From Angelobacter sp036557225 (lineage in GTDB: Bacteria; Acidobacteriota; Terriglobia; Terriglobales; Acidobacteriaceae), in assembly GCA_036557225.1 (NCBI GenBank), contig DATBHX010000055.1, positions 124,001-188,000 on the forward strand: 64,000 nucleotides of DNA, in the 5' to 3' direction. Under the pieces are notes generated by a model, which saw only the letters and a program-made list of their open reading frames with translations, had not been told where the DNA came from and did not search any database. A program made the position numbers and the translations under genes. Shown one piece after another: positions 17,517 to 26,683 of the stretch (positions within the stretch are counted from its first letter, which is position 1; each line of letters begins with the position of its first letter).

Positions 17517-18224
17517 ATGGGTCTCGCAAAACTGAAACTTCCGGTCGCATTGGCATTGGTAGGCATAGCTTTTTTTGTCACCTTCATGCAGGTCAAAGCG
17601 AATGAAGAGACTGACGATCCTGTGAGCGTCTCCGCAGTATGGAGCCCTGAAAGCGACGATCTGGCGGAGATCTCGCAAGCTTGTAGCGCAGAGCCGGCGC
17701 CGGGGTCGGCGTATAACAAGTGTTTTATCGATCAGATGGGCGGTTACGCATCGTCTGAAGCTGTGGCCTTCACTCAATCGCTCGTCGAACAAACACCGTC
17801 TCACGCGGGCTATCTCTCCGATCTGCGCGAAGCCGGCCCGATTGATCTCGGCCTGGTAACATATCCCAACTCGCAAGAGTTAAGCCGTGGCTGGGTGCTG
17901 GTAAACGGAATGCCGGCCATCGTTGACGTCGATAACCTTCAGATCCTTCCCCAACCCGTCATGGAAAGAGATCCGCAGTATCACGCTCTACACTTGAAAT
18001 ATCCGCAGCTCCGATTGGCGGTTGTCAATGACGACCGGGCCGCCAACGCTCAGCCGGAGATTCACATGCTGAAAGATGGCAGCCAGCAATTCGTGATCGG
18101 CTACTCTCTCAAAGAACCGTGCTCAACCTGCCAGCCAGTGGCCCACGCAAACTTCGGCTTCAATTTCGATCCCACCGGCAAATTTCTGGGCGTGAGTTTC
18201 ATCAAACTGGTTCCGGGCAGCTAA
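17517..18224 (+). CDS. Exported protein of unknown function
   Basis: A 235-residue protein with GGAGAAAAGGTC upstream of the ATG, so the start is well supported. The N-terminus (LPVALALVGIAFFVTFMQV) is either a signal peptide or a membrane anchor. The rest is soluble and mixed, with two cysteine pairs: one around ISQACSAEP and AYNKCFID, the other KEPCSTCQPVAHANFGF. The CSTC pair could be redox-active or bind a metal, but the sequence around it does not look like thioredoxin. I do not recognise the family. It precedes the RIC-type gene by about 160 bases on the same strand. Confidence 0.65.
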   Translation: MGLAKLKLPVALALVGIAFFVTFMQVKANEETDDPVSVSAVWSPESDDLAEISQACSAEPAPGSAYNKCFIDQMGGYASSEAVAFTQSLVEQTPSHAGYLSDLREAGPIDLGLVTYPNSQELSRGWVLVNGMPAIVDVDNLQILPQPVMERDPQYHALHLKYPQLRLAVVNDDRAANAQPEIHMLKDGSQQFVIGYSLKEPCSTCQPVAHANFGFNFDPTGKFLGVSFIKLVPGS

Positions 18225-18380
18225 AAAAGACAGCAAGAGAGCGTTCTTCAGCGGCGCGATCACATCGGCTACGTGATCGACGATCCGCTTCTCTTGACCA
18301 CGTGGCGGATTTTACAAATTCTTGACAGCTCCCAATTGACCAGCGGTTACAATGTGTCCAACCAAGGAGCCCAGACCCAG

Positions 18381-19115
18381 ATGAAAATTCAGTCGACGGA
18401 AAAGGTAAGGGACTTAGTGTCTAAATACCCCGGAGCAGCCCCGGTCCTGGCGCATTTCGGCATCCACTACAGCCAGAGCGCCGGCCAATCGATCGGCGAG
18501 GCGTGCGCCAACGCAAGCATTCACTTTCCGGATTTCGCGCGGCAAATCTACGAAGGCAACTTCCATTCCGGTGAAGAGGTCACCTACTGGAAGAAGGCGC
18601 CGCTCGGCGAGCTGGTGGAGCACATTGTTGAACACCATCACGCCTTTGTGAAGAATGAATCTCCCAGGATTGAGGTGATGTTGCAGGCCGCGGTGCGCCA
18701 GTTCGGAACGCAATACCCCGAAGTGCAACAGATACTGGAGATCTTTCGCGCGCTTACCGAGGACATGGGCCAGCACGGCGATCGCGAAGAGCAACTGCTG
18801 TTCCCTTTCATTCGCGAGCTGGCCGCATCAGCAAATGCCGGCAAGACCTCTACTTTCGCGCCGGAGAAGGTTGACAGCCTGATCTTTGCCTTGATGCAGG
18901 AACACGCCGCCGCCGCAGGTCTCCGGGAAAAAATCACCGAGCTCACGCGGCACTATACCGTGCCAAGGGGTGCAAGGCCTGAGAAAAGTGAGCTATACAA
19001 AGCCCTGTTTGATTTTGAGTGTGATCTGCATCGCCATCTCTATCTGGAAGACAATTTTCTTTATCCCCGAACCTTGAAATTGTCTTATCAACGGCCGCAT
19101 ACGCCAGCCAGCTAG
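18381..19115 (+). CDS. ric: RIC/ScdA-type iron-sulfur repair protein with hemerythrin domain
   Basis: A 244-residue cytoplasmic protein of the RIC (YtfE/ScdA) family, which uses a di-iron centre to restore iron-sulfur clusters damaged by nitric oxide or oxidants. A short ScdA_N domain (about 1-45) precedes a hemerythrin-like four-helix bundle. Candidate iron ligands are in LVEHIVEHHHAFVKNE, DMGQHGDREEQLLFPF, MQEHAAAAG and FECDLHRHLYLEDNFLYP. In the ScdA_N domain the usual cysteine pair is missing: the segment reads HYSQSAGQSIGEAC. I start it at the ATG at 18381, with AAGGAG upstream at slightly long spacing. It lies tail to tail with the formate dehydrogenase operon, an iron-sulfur-rich complex that it might help maintain. 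Confidence 0.85.
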   Translation: MKIQSTEKVRDLVSKYPGAAPVLAHFGIHYSQSAGQSIGEACANASIHFPDFARQIYEGNFHSGEEVTYWKKAPLGELVEHIVEHHHAFVKNESPRIEVMLQAAVRQFGTQYPEVQQILEIFRALTEDMGQHGDREEQLLFPFIRELAASANAGKTSTFAPEKVDSLIFALMQEHAAAAGLREKITELTRHYTVPRGARPEKSELYKALFDFECDLHRHLYLEDNFLYPRTLKLSYQRPHTPAS

Positions 19116-19148
19116 CGTTCTATCTGGAAACTGTGCGCGGGCGCAGGG

Positions 19149-19916
19149 TCAAACGCCAAAAAGGTTGGGATGCAACTTGTGGTAGTTATTCTCCTGCGCC
19201 CAGAGATTGAGTGAGACAGTCGCCAGTTCGTCGACCACCGGCACGGCCTTGCCGTTCTTGCTGAGATCGATCGACTTGATATAGGTGTGGCAGGTATCGC
19301 AGGCATCAACGCGGACGTAATCGAACTCCTGGGCAGTAAAGACCGGCAATTTTTCTTTGTTCTCTTCCGCGCAGTTGGGGCACAAAACGCGGCGAAAGAA
19401 CCACTCCGTCCCGCACAGCGAGCACAGGAGAAAACGCTTGGCGCCGTCGCCTTCCGGCCGCAGCACGGCCAGCTGCGGCTTTGAGCCGCAAAATGGGCAG
19501 ATGGGCGGAGAATTTTCCGTAGAAGATTTGGTCTTTTCCGCCAGATACTCGGCGAAAGGCTGCAGCAACGCGTTGGCAAAGAAAGCGTACTCCGCGGAAA
19601 GCTCGCTGCTCTCTACCTCATGCTGCCAGAAGCCGCTCAGCAAGGCCAGCCGTTCTTGTTCTGACGCTGCTTCCAGGGCCACCGCGGCTTCTTTCAGCGC
19701 GGGCGAGCCGGATTGCTTGATCAGCGCAATGAGAGCGGGAAAGTGGCGGAGCAGAAAAGAGACATCATGCTCGGCAGAGTCCGCGACGGACACGTAAATA
19801 GCTTTTTGCAGGCGGGCGAGCCTTTGATAAAAGCCCAATAGTTCAGAAGCAGCAGAGTGCGTTTTTGAAAGCTCGTCCGCCCGCGCAATTCTCAGGTCCC
19901 AAGTCATCCAAGACAT
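19149..19916 (-). CDS. fdhE: Formate dehydrogenase accessory protein FdhE
   Basis: A 255-residue cytoplasmic protein needed for activation of membrane-bound formate dehydrogenases in other bacteria. The C-terminal half holds four CxxC motifs typical of the family: CPFC (about 141), CSLC (about 168), CPNC (about 182) and CDTC (about 210), which bind iron. The N-terminal half is helical. It starts at the ATG at 19916, six bases after the gamma subunit gene, and is the last gene of the fdn operon; an ATG three codons further in is also possible. FdhE is thought to interact with the catalytic subunit before export by the Tat system, which fits the Tat signal on the alpha subunit. Confidence 0.92.
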   Translation of the reverse strand: MSWMTWDLRIARADELSKTHSAASELLGFYQRLARLQKAIYVSVADSAEHDVSFLLRHFPALIALIKQSGSPALKEAAVALEAASEQERLALLSGFWQHEVESSELSAEYAFFANALLQPFAEYLAEKTKSSTENSPPICPFCGSKPQLAVLRPEGDGAKRFLLCSLCGTEWFFRRVLCPNCAEENKEKLPVFTAQEFDYVRVDACDTCHTYIKSIDLSKNGKAVPVVDELATVSLNLWAQENNYHKLHPNLFGV

Positions 19917-19922
19917 CCAGCT

Positions 19923-20588
19923 CTAGCCTTTGCGTCCGGTGATCTTCTCAAACCAGAGCCGGTGATGCGCTCGCGCCCAGTTGGTGGAAACGGTGCCATG
20001 AACCATCGCTTTCATGCTGCCCGGCGTCGTAAAGACGCTCATGTAGACATGGATAATGAAAGCGGCGATGGTGATAAGCGCCGTAACCGAGTGAATGAAT
20101 ACCGTAATCGGCAGTACCCAGTGGAGATCACGGGGCATTCTCTCCGGGAACCACATGATGACGCCGGTGATCAGCAGAACAAAGGTGCAGAGGAACATGA
20201 CGTGCCAGAACTGCTTCTGACCTGCGTTGAAGCGGCCCTGTGGCGGCATCTCCTCATCGCGGTTCTCGATGTAGGCTTTTAGGTTCTTGTTCCACTGCTC
20301 ATCGGCAGGAATGGCCTTCATATCGGCCTTCCACTTGGAATGCATCCACCAGATCGTCACGAAATAAACCAGTCCGACCCAGGGATGCCAGAAGCGAATG
20401 GTAGCTCCGCCGCCAAGAATGTAGGCAATCCACCAGAGGAATGGCGTAAACAACGCCAGACCCGTGAGCAGGAGATAGGTGTATGCAATAGCGTTGATCC
20501 AGTGATAGACCCGCTCCTTGTAGGTGTAGCGCACAACCTGATTTTCAGGTGTGGTCGTGGTTGGACGTGCAATCACTCCGCCGCTCAT
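19923..20588 (-). CDS. fdnI: Formate dehydrogenase gamma subunit, cytochrome b556
   Basis: A 221-residue membrane subunit that carries heme b and passes electrons from the beta subunit to quinone. Four membrane spans are visible, beginning at AIAYTYLLLTGLALFTPFLW. Likely heme ligands include His29 in RVYHWINAIAY, the histidine in FWHPWVG, and those in FIHSVTALITIAAFIIHVYM. A soluble loop (about 90-120) separates spans 2 and 3, as in the family. The ATG at 20588 has GAGGGGG upstream and overlaps the stop of the beta subunit by four bases. The symbol follows the nitrate-inducible E. coli enzyme; the FdoI paralogue cannot be told apart. Confidence 0.92.
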   Translation of the reverse strand: MSGGVIARPTTTTPENQVVRYTYKERVYHWINAIAYTYLLLTGLALFTPFLWWIAYILGGGATIRFWHPWVGLVYFVTIWWMHSKWKADMKAIPADEQWNKNLKAYIENRDEEMPPQGRFNAGQKQFWHVMFLCTFVLLITGVIMWFPERMPRDLHWVLPITVFIHSVTALITIAAFIIHVYMSVFTTPGSMKAMVHGTVSTNWARAHHRLWFEKITGRKG

Positions 20589-21496
20589 CGCTGCACCCCC
20601 TCTTGTTTATCGACTTCCTTTGGGCCAAAGCGAACGTAATGCATGAACACGCCGAGGATACCCGCAGCCATACCCAGGCCACCCAGCCACTTCAGCGGGC
20701 CTTTCCACATCTTGACGAAGAAAGGAACGCTTGGATTAGCAGGAAGCTTGTAGTCGTCGGTCTTGTTCATGTCATGCAGCACGTAGATCACGTGGGTCCC
20801 GCCGATGCTTCCGGGGCTGCTCATTCCAGGCTTGGGGTTCGGATCACCGGGGTTGTAAATGCCGGCGTTCTTGTGCGATGTCTCTCTCTGGATCTGGGCC
20901 ACGCGCTTGCTGGCCAGGTCGAGCATGTCTTCTTTGCTGCCGAAGTGCAGGCAGCCCGTGGGACATGACTTGATGCAGGCCGGCTCCAGCCCCGCGCCTA
21001 CGCGATCAGAGCATAGCGTGCATTTATAGACTTTCTTGGTTTCAGCGTTGAATTTCGGGATGTTGAACGGGCAGCCGGTGACGCAATACTGGCAGCCAAT
21101 ACAATTGGCCTGGTTGAAGTCGACGATACCGTTGGTATATTGCACGATGGCGCCGTCGGCCGGACAGGCAATCAGACATCCTGGCTCCTCGCAGTGCATG
21201 CACTGATCTTTGCGCATGAGCCACTGCAGACCGTTTTCACCTTCGACCTCATTGAACTTGATCAGGTTCCAGTAGTTCCATTCCGTTTCCGGCATGGTTT
21301 GAAAAGTATTGGCAAACGCGGTTTCGCGGAACTCGTAACCGTTCCACTCCAGGCAAGCGACCTCGCAGGCCTTGCAGCCGATGCAAGTGGTGGTATCCAC
21401 CAGCTTGCAAACATCGTAATCGCGGGAAACACCGGCGCCCGGCGTTCCACCACGATGGCCGGAGATCGCTTTGATTTCCAGATTTCCATTGCTCAT
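20585..21496 (-). CDS. fdnH: Formate dehydrogenase beta subunit, four [4Fe-4S] clusters
   Basis: A 303-residue iron-sulfur subunit that relays electrons from the catalytic subunit to cytochrome b. The four cluster motifs are clear: CIGCKACEVAC (about 38), CMHCEEPGCLIAC (about 98), CIGCQYCVTGCPF (about 132), and CTLCSDR with CIKSCPTG (about 160-180). A C-terminal membrane anchor (WLGGLGMAAGILGVFMHYV) holds it to the membrane, as in FdnH. The ATG at 21496 has AAGGAG upstream. It lies 12 bases after the alpha subunit gene and overlaps the gamma subunit gene. Confidence 0.93.
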   Translation of the reverse strand: MSNGNLEIKAISGHRGGTPGAGVSRDYDVCKLVDTTTCIGCKACEVACLEWNGYEFRETAFANTFQTMPETEWNYWNLIKFNEVEGENGLQWLMRKDQCMHCEEPGCLIACPADGAIVQYTNGIVDFNQANCIGCQYCVTGCPFNIPKFNAETKKVYKCTLCSDRVGAGLEPACIKSCPTGCLHFGSKEDMLDLASKRVAQIQRETSHKNAGIYNPGDPNPKPGMSSPGSIGGTHVIYVLHDMNKTDDYKLPANPSVPFFVKMWKGPLKWLGGLGMAAGILGVFMHYVRFGPKEVDKQEGVQR

Positions 21497-21508
21497 GGCG
21501 TATCTCCT

Positions 21509-24500
21509 TTAGGCCTTCTCGATTTTCACCAGGAAACCCTTGAACTCTGGTGTGTAAGCGTTAGGGTCAACCACGACCGGCGAAAGCAGGTTCGCCGGCG
21601 TGCGCTCGGCTTCGGGACGATCATCCCCCAGTCCGCGATAGCCCCAGTGAATGGGGATACCTACCTGGTCTACCTGCTTGCCGTCTATGGTCATCGGCTT
21701 GATGCGCTTGGTCACCATCGCTTTGCAGTAGTAAGTACTGCGTGCGCTGGAGACCTTTACCTTGTCTCCACCATTGATCTGGAGCCTCTTCGCCAGGTCC
21801 TCTGACATTTCCACGAACGGCTCCGGAACAAGCTGGATGTTCATGGGGTTGTTCTTGGTCCAGTAGTGATAGTGCTCGGTCAGGCGATATGTGGTGCAAA
21901 CAATGTTGAAGCCCTGTTCCGGAGTGCCGTATTTATCCAGATCAGTCTTGAACTTCTTCACCACCGGGCTGTTCGACTGCTCGGGGTGCAGCGGATTCTT
22001 GACCGGGCTTTCGATCGGCTCGTAGTGCTCGGGGAATGGACCATCCGCCATCGGCCCAAGCGGAACGAACAGGCGTCCGACACCTTCAGGGTTCATGATG
22101 AATGGACCCATGTGGTCTTTGGGATTTGAATCAGCTTTGAAGTCTGGCACGTCATTGCCGGCCCATTTGCCAGTGGCCTCGTTGAACCAGACCTGCTTGC
22201 GGCTGGGATCCCATGGCTTGCCTTCCAGATTGCAGGAAGCGCGGTTGTACATGACGCGGCGATTCATCGGCCATGACCAGCCCCAGCCCGGATGAATGCC
22301 GAGATTTGAAGGGTCGGCCGGATCGCGACGCTGGGTGTTGGAACCGGCATCAGGCCACGAACCGCAATAGAGCCAGTTGCCGCACGAAGTTGTGCCGTCA
22401 TCGCGCAGCCAGGCAAAGCCTGGCAGCTGCTGTCCGGCTTTCCAATCCGTTGGCGTTTGCTTATCGTCATGCAGATCGGCCAGGGCTTTGCCGTTGATCT
22501 CCTTGGCCACTTCTGTAAATGACGGGCTCGATGGGTTGGTGTAACCCCAGCTCAGATTCAGGATCGGATCGGGGAATTTCCCGCCTTCCTTCTGATAGAG
22601 CTCGCGCACCTTGAGGAAGATCTGCGCCAGGATTGCATGGTCAAGCTTGGCGTCACCCGGAGTGGGCAGCGCCGCCCATTTCCACTGCAACCAGCGTGCG
22701 GAATTGACGAAGGTGCCGTCTTTCTCAGCAAAACCTGCGCCAGGCAGGCGATAAACTTCAGTGTTGATTTTGGCCTGGTCTTCTTTTGTGATCCCGGGCG
22801 ACTGCCAGAATTCTGCGGTTTCTTCCGGATAGATCTCGCAGACAACCAGCCACTCCGCCTTCTTCAGGGCCTCGATGTTCTTTTTCGAATTGGGGCCAAT
22901 GGCGACTCCATTCATGCCAAACGCCATTAATCCCTTGATCTTGCCCTGATACATCGCATCCCATTGGTCGACCCACGAGAAGCGTTTGTCGCCAATTCTG
23001 GGCAGGTAGCTGAGTGCCCAGTCATTTTCCTTCTTGGCAGCATCGCCGTACATTGCTTTCATGAAGGAAACGGCAAACTTGGGAGTGTTGGACCAGTAGT
23101 TGTACGAATCCCATTCTTTCGGTTTGGCCGCGGTTGGCGTGATCCGCTTGATATACGAGGGCCAATCGGTGTCTGCGGCAACCGGCACCTTGAGATAGCC
23201 GGGCAGAATGTCAAATACGCCTGCCAGGTCAGTCGCCCCCTGGATGTTGGAGTGACCGCGGAGTGCATTCACGCCGCCGCCCGCTCTGCCCACGTTCCCC
23301 ATCAGCAACTGATAGATGGCCGCGGTGCGGATCATTTGCGCGCCGTTACTGTGCTGCGTCCAGCCCACGGAATAAATAATGGTGCCGACCTTCCTGGTGT
23401 CGCCATCCTTGCGGATCGAGGTCAGCAGGTCAGCCGCTTTCACGAACTTGTCCTGATCGATGCCGGTGATCTTCGAAACCATTTCCGGGGTGTAGCGAGA
23501 GTACTGCTTCTTCAACAACTGGAAGACGCAGCGCGGGTGTTCCAGAGAAAGGTCGTATGCCGTGTTGGGCGGCAAAGCCGGAGGCGCAGGAGCAGCAGCC
23601 GGAGTCCCCTTTGCGCCTGCAGGACCACCGGCGGTGTGTCCCTGTCCCGTCGCCGGCGCTACCGCAGCAGCGGGAGCAACCTTGGCAGCGGTTTGAGCAG
23701 TCGCCGGGCCGTCACCGGCAGCGATCGCCGCAGCAGCCGTTCCGGTCACATTTCCGCCCTCCTCATAGTTCCAGGAGGAAACGTCATATTTCATCGCCGC
23801 CGGATCGTATCCAGAGAACAAGCCGTCTTCCGGCAGTTTGAAACCCTTCTTCACGATGAAAGCGGCATTGGTGTAGTTGGTGACGTATTCCTTGGCAAAG
23901 CGGTTGTTCTGCAGGGCGTAATTGATCAGGCCGCCGAGGAACGCCACGTCAGTACCCGCGCGGATCTGGCAGAAGATATCGGACTGAGATGCCGTGCGCT
24001 GGAATCGCGGATCCACGACAACCAGCTTGGCGTTGCGGACTTTGCGCGCTTCCACAACCCACTTAAACCCGCAAGGATGGTTCTCCGCCGGGTTACCGCC
24101 CATGATCAGCATCATGTCGGTATTTTTAATATCGACCCAGCCATTGGTCATTGCCCCGCGTCCAAACGTTGGTCCCAAACTTGAGACCGTGGGGCCGTGT
24201 CAAACCCTGGCCTGGTTTTCCATATAGACGACGCCCATACTTCGCATCGTCTTGACCACGAGATAGTTGAACTCGTTGGTATCCGTGCAGCCGCCGTTGA
24301 ACGCAAATCCTTCGCAGCGGTTCAGCGTTTTGCCGTCCGCGTTTTTCTCAACGAAGGTTTCATCGCGCGTCTTCTTGATGTGGCGCGCGATCTCATTGAT
24401 GGCGCTGTCCCAGGAAATATCTTCCCAGTCAGTCTTGCCAGGACGCCGCACTTGCGGCTTGGTCAGCCGCCGCGGATTCATGATCTCCTGGTAGAGCGAC

Positions 24501-24778
24501 GCACCCTTGGGGCACAGCGTGCCGCGATTGATCGGGTGATCGGGGTCGCCTTCCACGTGCACCACCTGCGCGGTCACGTTCTTGGCTTTGTCGCCAAGCG
24601 TATGGATGATCACTCCGCAGCTCACCGAACAATAAGGACACGTCGAGCGTGTCTCGGTGGTGCGTGCGATTTTCAGTTCTTTGGCTTGTGCCAGGACCGG
24701 GCGAGCATCAAATCCCAAAAGCAGCGCAGCAGCACTGCCCGTCCCAACTTTGAAGAATTCACGTCTCGATAAGCCCAT
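21509..24778 (-). CDS. fdnG: Formate dehydrogenase alpha subunit, selenocysteine-containing
   Basis: The catalytic molybdenum (or tungsten) subunit, about 1089 residues. It starts at the ATG at 24778, preceded by AGGAGG, and has a Tat signal (LSRREFFKVG), so the enzyme faces the periplasm. A [4Fe-4S] motif CPYCSVSCGV ... CPKG follows. At 24202-24200 an in-frame TGA falls exactly at the active site: the text before it is VYMENQARV and after it HGPTVSSLGPTFGRGAMTNG, matching the Sec196 region of E. coli FdnG. It should therefore be read as selenocysteine (residue 193), not as a stop. Unusual for the family, residues about 338-404 are an Ala/Pro/Gly-rich low-complexity insert, between SGYDPAAMKYDVSSWNY and LEHPRCVFQLLKKQ. 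First gene of the operon. Confidence 0.93.
24171..24202 (-). promoter_or_regulatory. Selenocysteine UGA codon and SECIS-like hairpin in fdnG
   Basis: The UGA is at 24202-24200. Eleven bases later on the minus strand GGTCTC (24188-24183) pairs with GGGACC (24176-24171) around the loop AAGTTT, with one U-G wobble. Bacterial SECIS elements lie at this distance and bind SelB. The selA, selB, selC and selD genes needed for this are not in the window. Confidence 0.8.
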
Positions 24779-24974
24779 AGAGGTGGCCTCCTGCAAGGCA
24801 AATCACGTGCGATTATTTAGATTGCGAGCCTGGCCGGCTCGGGCGGCCGGCTTAAATTGCGTGCACACATGCTAAAACCGTATATATGAAATGTCTACAC
24901 CCTTTTTTTAGAGCTCGAAATCCGGCGCGAAATAGTAAATATCGTATCCCCTCTTTGCGCTACTCCCCTTGTCT

Positions 24975-24999
24975 ACTGGTTCCTGTTATCCTGACCAGT
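24975..24999 (+). promoter_or_regulatory. Inverted repeat upstream of fabI
   Basis: ACTGGT at 24975-24980 and ACCAGT at 24994-24999, separated by 13 bases, flank a possible extended -10 (TGTTATCCT). It lies 25 bases before the fabI start in the divergent 24779-25024 region. Possibly an operator; nothing else identifies a regulator. Confidence 0.25.
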
Positions 25000-25024
25000 T
25001 TTACTCACAGTTAAGGAACTCTCT

Positions 25025-25795
25025 ATGTTGAGCATGCAAGGCAAGAACGCGGTTATTTTTGGCGTGGCCAACAAACGCAGCATCGCCTGGGCCATTGCCC
25101 AGCGTTTGCATGAAGCCGGCGCAAAACTCGCCATTACGTATCAGAATGAACGACTCAAGGCTGAAGCCCACGACCTGATCCAGTCGCTGCCAGGCGCTGA
25201 GGCTTTCCAGTGCGATGTCGCGAGCGATACCGAGATCGATCAGCTTTATTCACGACTCGGCGACCGCTTTGGCCATCTTGACGTGGTTGTGCATTCGGTG
25301 GCTTATGCTCCTGCCGAGGCGATGCGTGGCGACTTCATGCTGAATACCTCGCGCGAGAGCTTCCGCATCGCCCACGATGTAAGCGCGTACTCGTTAATTG
25401 CCGTCACTCGAGGCGCAGCGCCTCTGATGACAAATGGCGGAAGTGTGATTACCCTGACGTATTTTGGCGCCGAGAAAGTGGTTCCGGGTTACAACGTCAT
25501 GGGTGTGGCAAAGGCGTCACTGGAAGCCTGCGTCCGCTACCTGGCCCACAGTGCGGGACCGAAGAACATTCGCGTCAACGCCATCTCCGCCGGCCCCATC
25601 AAGACGCTGGCTGCCCGCGGCGTAGGTGACTTCTCCCAGATGCTCAAGAACCACGCCGAGCATGCTCCTTTAAAACGAAACGTAGACCCGAAAGAGGTCG
25701 GCAACACGGCACTTTTTCTGGCCTCCGATCTCGGTTCAGGTATCACCGGTGAAACCTTGTACGTTGACTGCGGCTACAACATCATGGGATTTTGA
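25025..25795 (+). CDS. fabI: Enoyl-[acyl-carrier-protein] reductase (NADH)
   Basis: A 256-residue short-chain dehydrogenase that performs the last reduction of each fatty-acid elongation round, turning trans-2-enoyl-ACP into acyl-ACP. The cofactor site is GVANKRSIAWAIA near the N-terminus, HSVAYAP follows at about 91, and the active-site pair is the tyrosine and lysine of YNVMGVAKASLEA (about 156 and 163). Length is normal for FabI. AAGGA lies upstream of the ATG at a sensible distance. A small membrane protein gene and thiE follow closely on the same strand. This is the target class of triclosan and isoniazid-like inhibitors. Confidence 0.95.
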   Translation: MLSMQGKNAVIFGVANKRSIAWAIAQRLHEAGAKLAITYQNERLKAEAHDLIQSLPGAEAFQCDVASDTEIDQLYSRLGDRFGHLDVVVHSVAYAPAEAMRGDFMLNTSRESFRIAHDVSAYSLIAVTRGAAPLMTNGGSVITLTYFGAEKVVPGYNVMGVAKASLEACVRYLAHSAGPKNIRVNAISAGPIKTLAARGVGDFSQMLKNHAEHAPLKRNVDPKEVGNTALFLASDLGSGITGETLYVDCGYNIMGF

Positions 25796-25800
25796 GCCTG

Positions 25801-25989
25801 ATGTCTCGGGGCTTGATATTCACTATCTTTATTCTGGTCGATCTGGCCATTGTCGCGGGGGTAGTCTGGTGCGTGTTTCAGGGCATTCCAGTGGGCAAGT
25901 ATCTGGTTCCGGCGATCGTCCTGTTTGTCCTGAATGGAATCTGGCTGGTGATTATGACGGTGAGAAATACGCCGCCGCGAGCAAACTAA
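25801..25989 (+). CDS. Small two-span membrane protein
   Basis: A 62-residue protein with two hydrophobic segments (GLIFTIFILVDLAIVAGVVW and KYLVPAIVLFVLNGIWLVIM) and a short charged tail. It starts at the ATG at 25801, five bases after the fabI stop, and ends three bases before thiE, so it is almost certainly translated as part of that operon. There is no strong ribosome binding site, which suggests coupling to fabI. No family is recognised. Confidence 0.65.
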   Translation: MSRGLIFTIFILVDLAIVAGVVWCVFQGIPVGKYLVPAIVLFVLNGIWLVIMTVRNTPPRAN

Positions 25990-25992
25990 GCG

Positions 25993-26667
25993 ATGCTGCA
26001 TTTGGTGGAAGCCAATCACGCGTTCGTCCTTCCTCCGCTTTACGCGATCATCGACTTTTCCTATTTCACCAGCAAGCCTGATCCTGTGTCAGCGGCAGCA
26101 ACCTTCGGCGAAGAGCTCATCCAGGCCGGTGCAACCCTGATCCAGCTCCGCGACAAATCCGAGCCTGCGAATCCTCTGCGCTTTCTCAGCTGTGCACGCG
26201 CGCTCCGCCGCATCACCCTGGGAAAAGCCACACTGATCATCAATGACCGTGTAGACATCTGCATCGCCGCCGACGCTGACGGCGTACACCTGGGACAAAA
26301 CGATCTCTCACCCGCTGCGGCAAGAAAAATCTTTGATCAGTTGAAGGACGAGAAGAGGCGGATCATCGGGTACTCCACTCACAACCCTGACCAGCTTCGT
26401 GAGGCTGATGGCCTTCCCGTCGACTACCTTGCCATTGGCCCGGTGTTTGCCACGGCGTCCAAGGCCAATCCTGATCCGGTGATTGGGCTGGAGGGGGTGC
26501 GCGCTGCACGCCGGATTACAACAAAGCCCTTAGTGGCAATCGGGGGCATAACCCGTATGAATTGTGCTCAGGTAAAAGACGCAGGCGCAAGCTCAGTGGC
26601 TGTAATCTCTGATCTTTTTGAGTCCCCAGGCAAAGCAGTTGCGGATTTTCTGCGCATTTTGGGGTAA
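25993..26667 (+). CDS. thiE: Thiamine-phosphate synthase
   Basis: A 224-residue TIM-barrel enzyme that joins the pyrimidine and thiazole halves of thiamine. Recognisable signatures are LIQLRDKSEPA (pyrophosphate side), IINDRVDICIAADADGVHLG with the following QNDL, YLAIGPVFATASK and PLVAIGGI (phosphate binding). It has an N-terminal extension of about 14 residues. It follows the small membrane protein by three bases. No other thiamine gene is visible here, so it is not part of a thi cluster, and I see no TPP riboswitch upstream. Confidence 0.93.
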   Translation: MLHLVEANHAFVLPPLYAIIDFSYFTSKPDPVSAAATFGEELIQAGATLIQLRDKSEPANPLRFLSCARALRRITLGKATLIINDRVDICIAADADGVHLGQNDLSPAAARKIFDQLKDEKRRIIGYSTHNPDQLREADGLPVDYLAIGPVFATASKANPDPVIGLEGVRAARRITTKPLVAIGGITRMNCAQVKDAGASSVAVISDLFESPGKAVADFLRILG

Positions 26668-26683
26668 AACATACGTAACAACT

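Noticed and set aside
18322..18353. TTGACA and TACAAT upstream of ric as a promoter
   Set aside because: The spacer is 20 bases, too long for a typical sigma-70 promoter; not supported enough to list.
22964..24184. Long antisense open frame (406 codons) across fdnG
   Set aside because: Its composition is a shadow of fdnG on the other strand; fdnG is unmistakable.
24200..24202. In-frame TGA splitting fdnG into two genes
   Set aside because: The flanking residues match the Sec site of FdnG and a SECIS-like hairpin follows, so selenocysteine is far more likely than a pseudogene.
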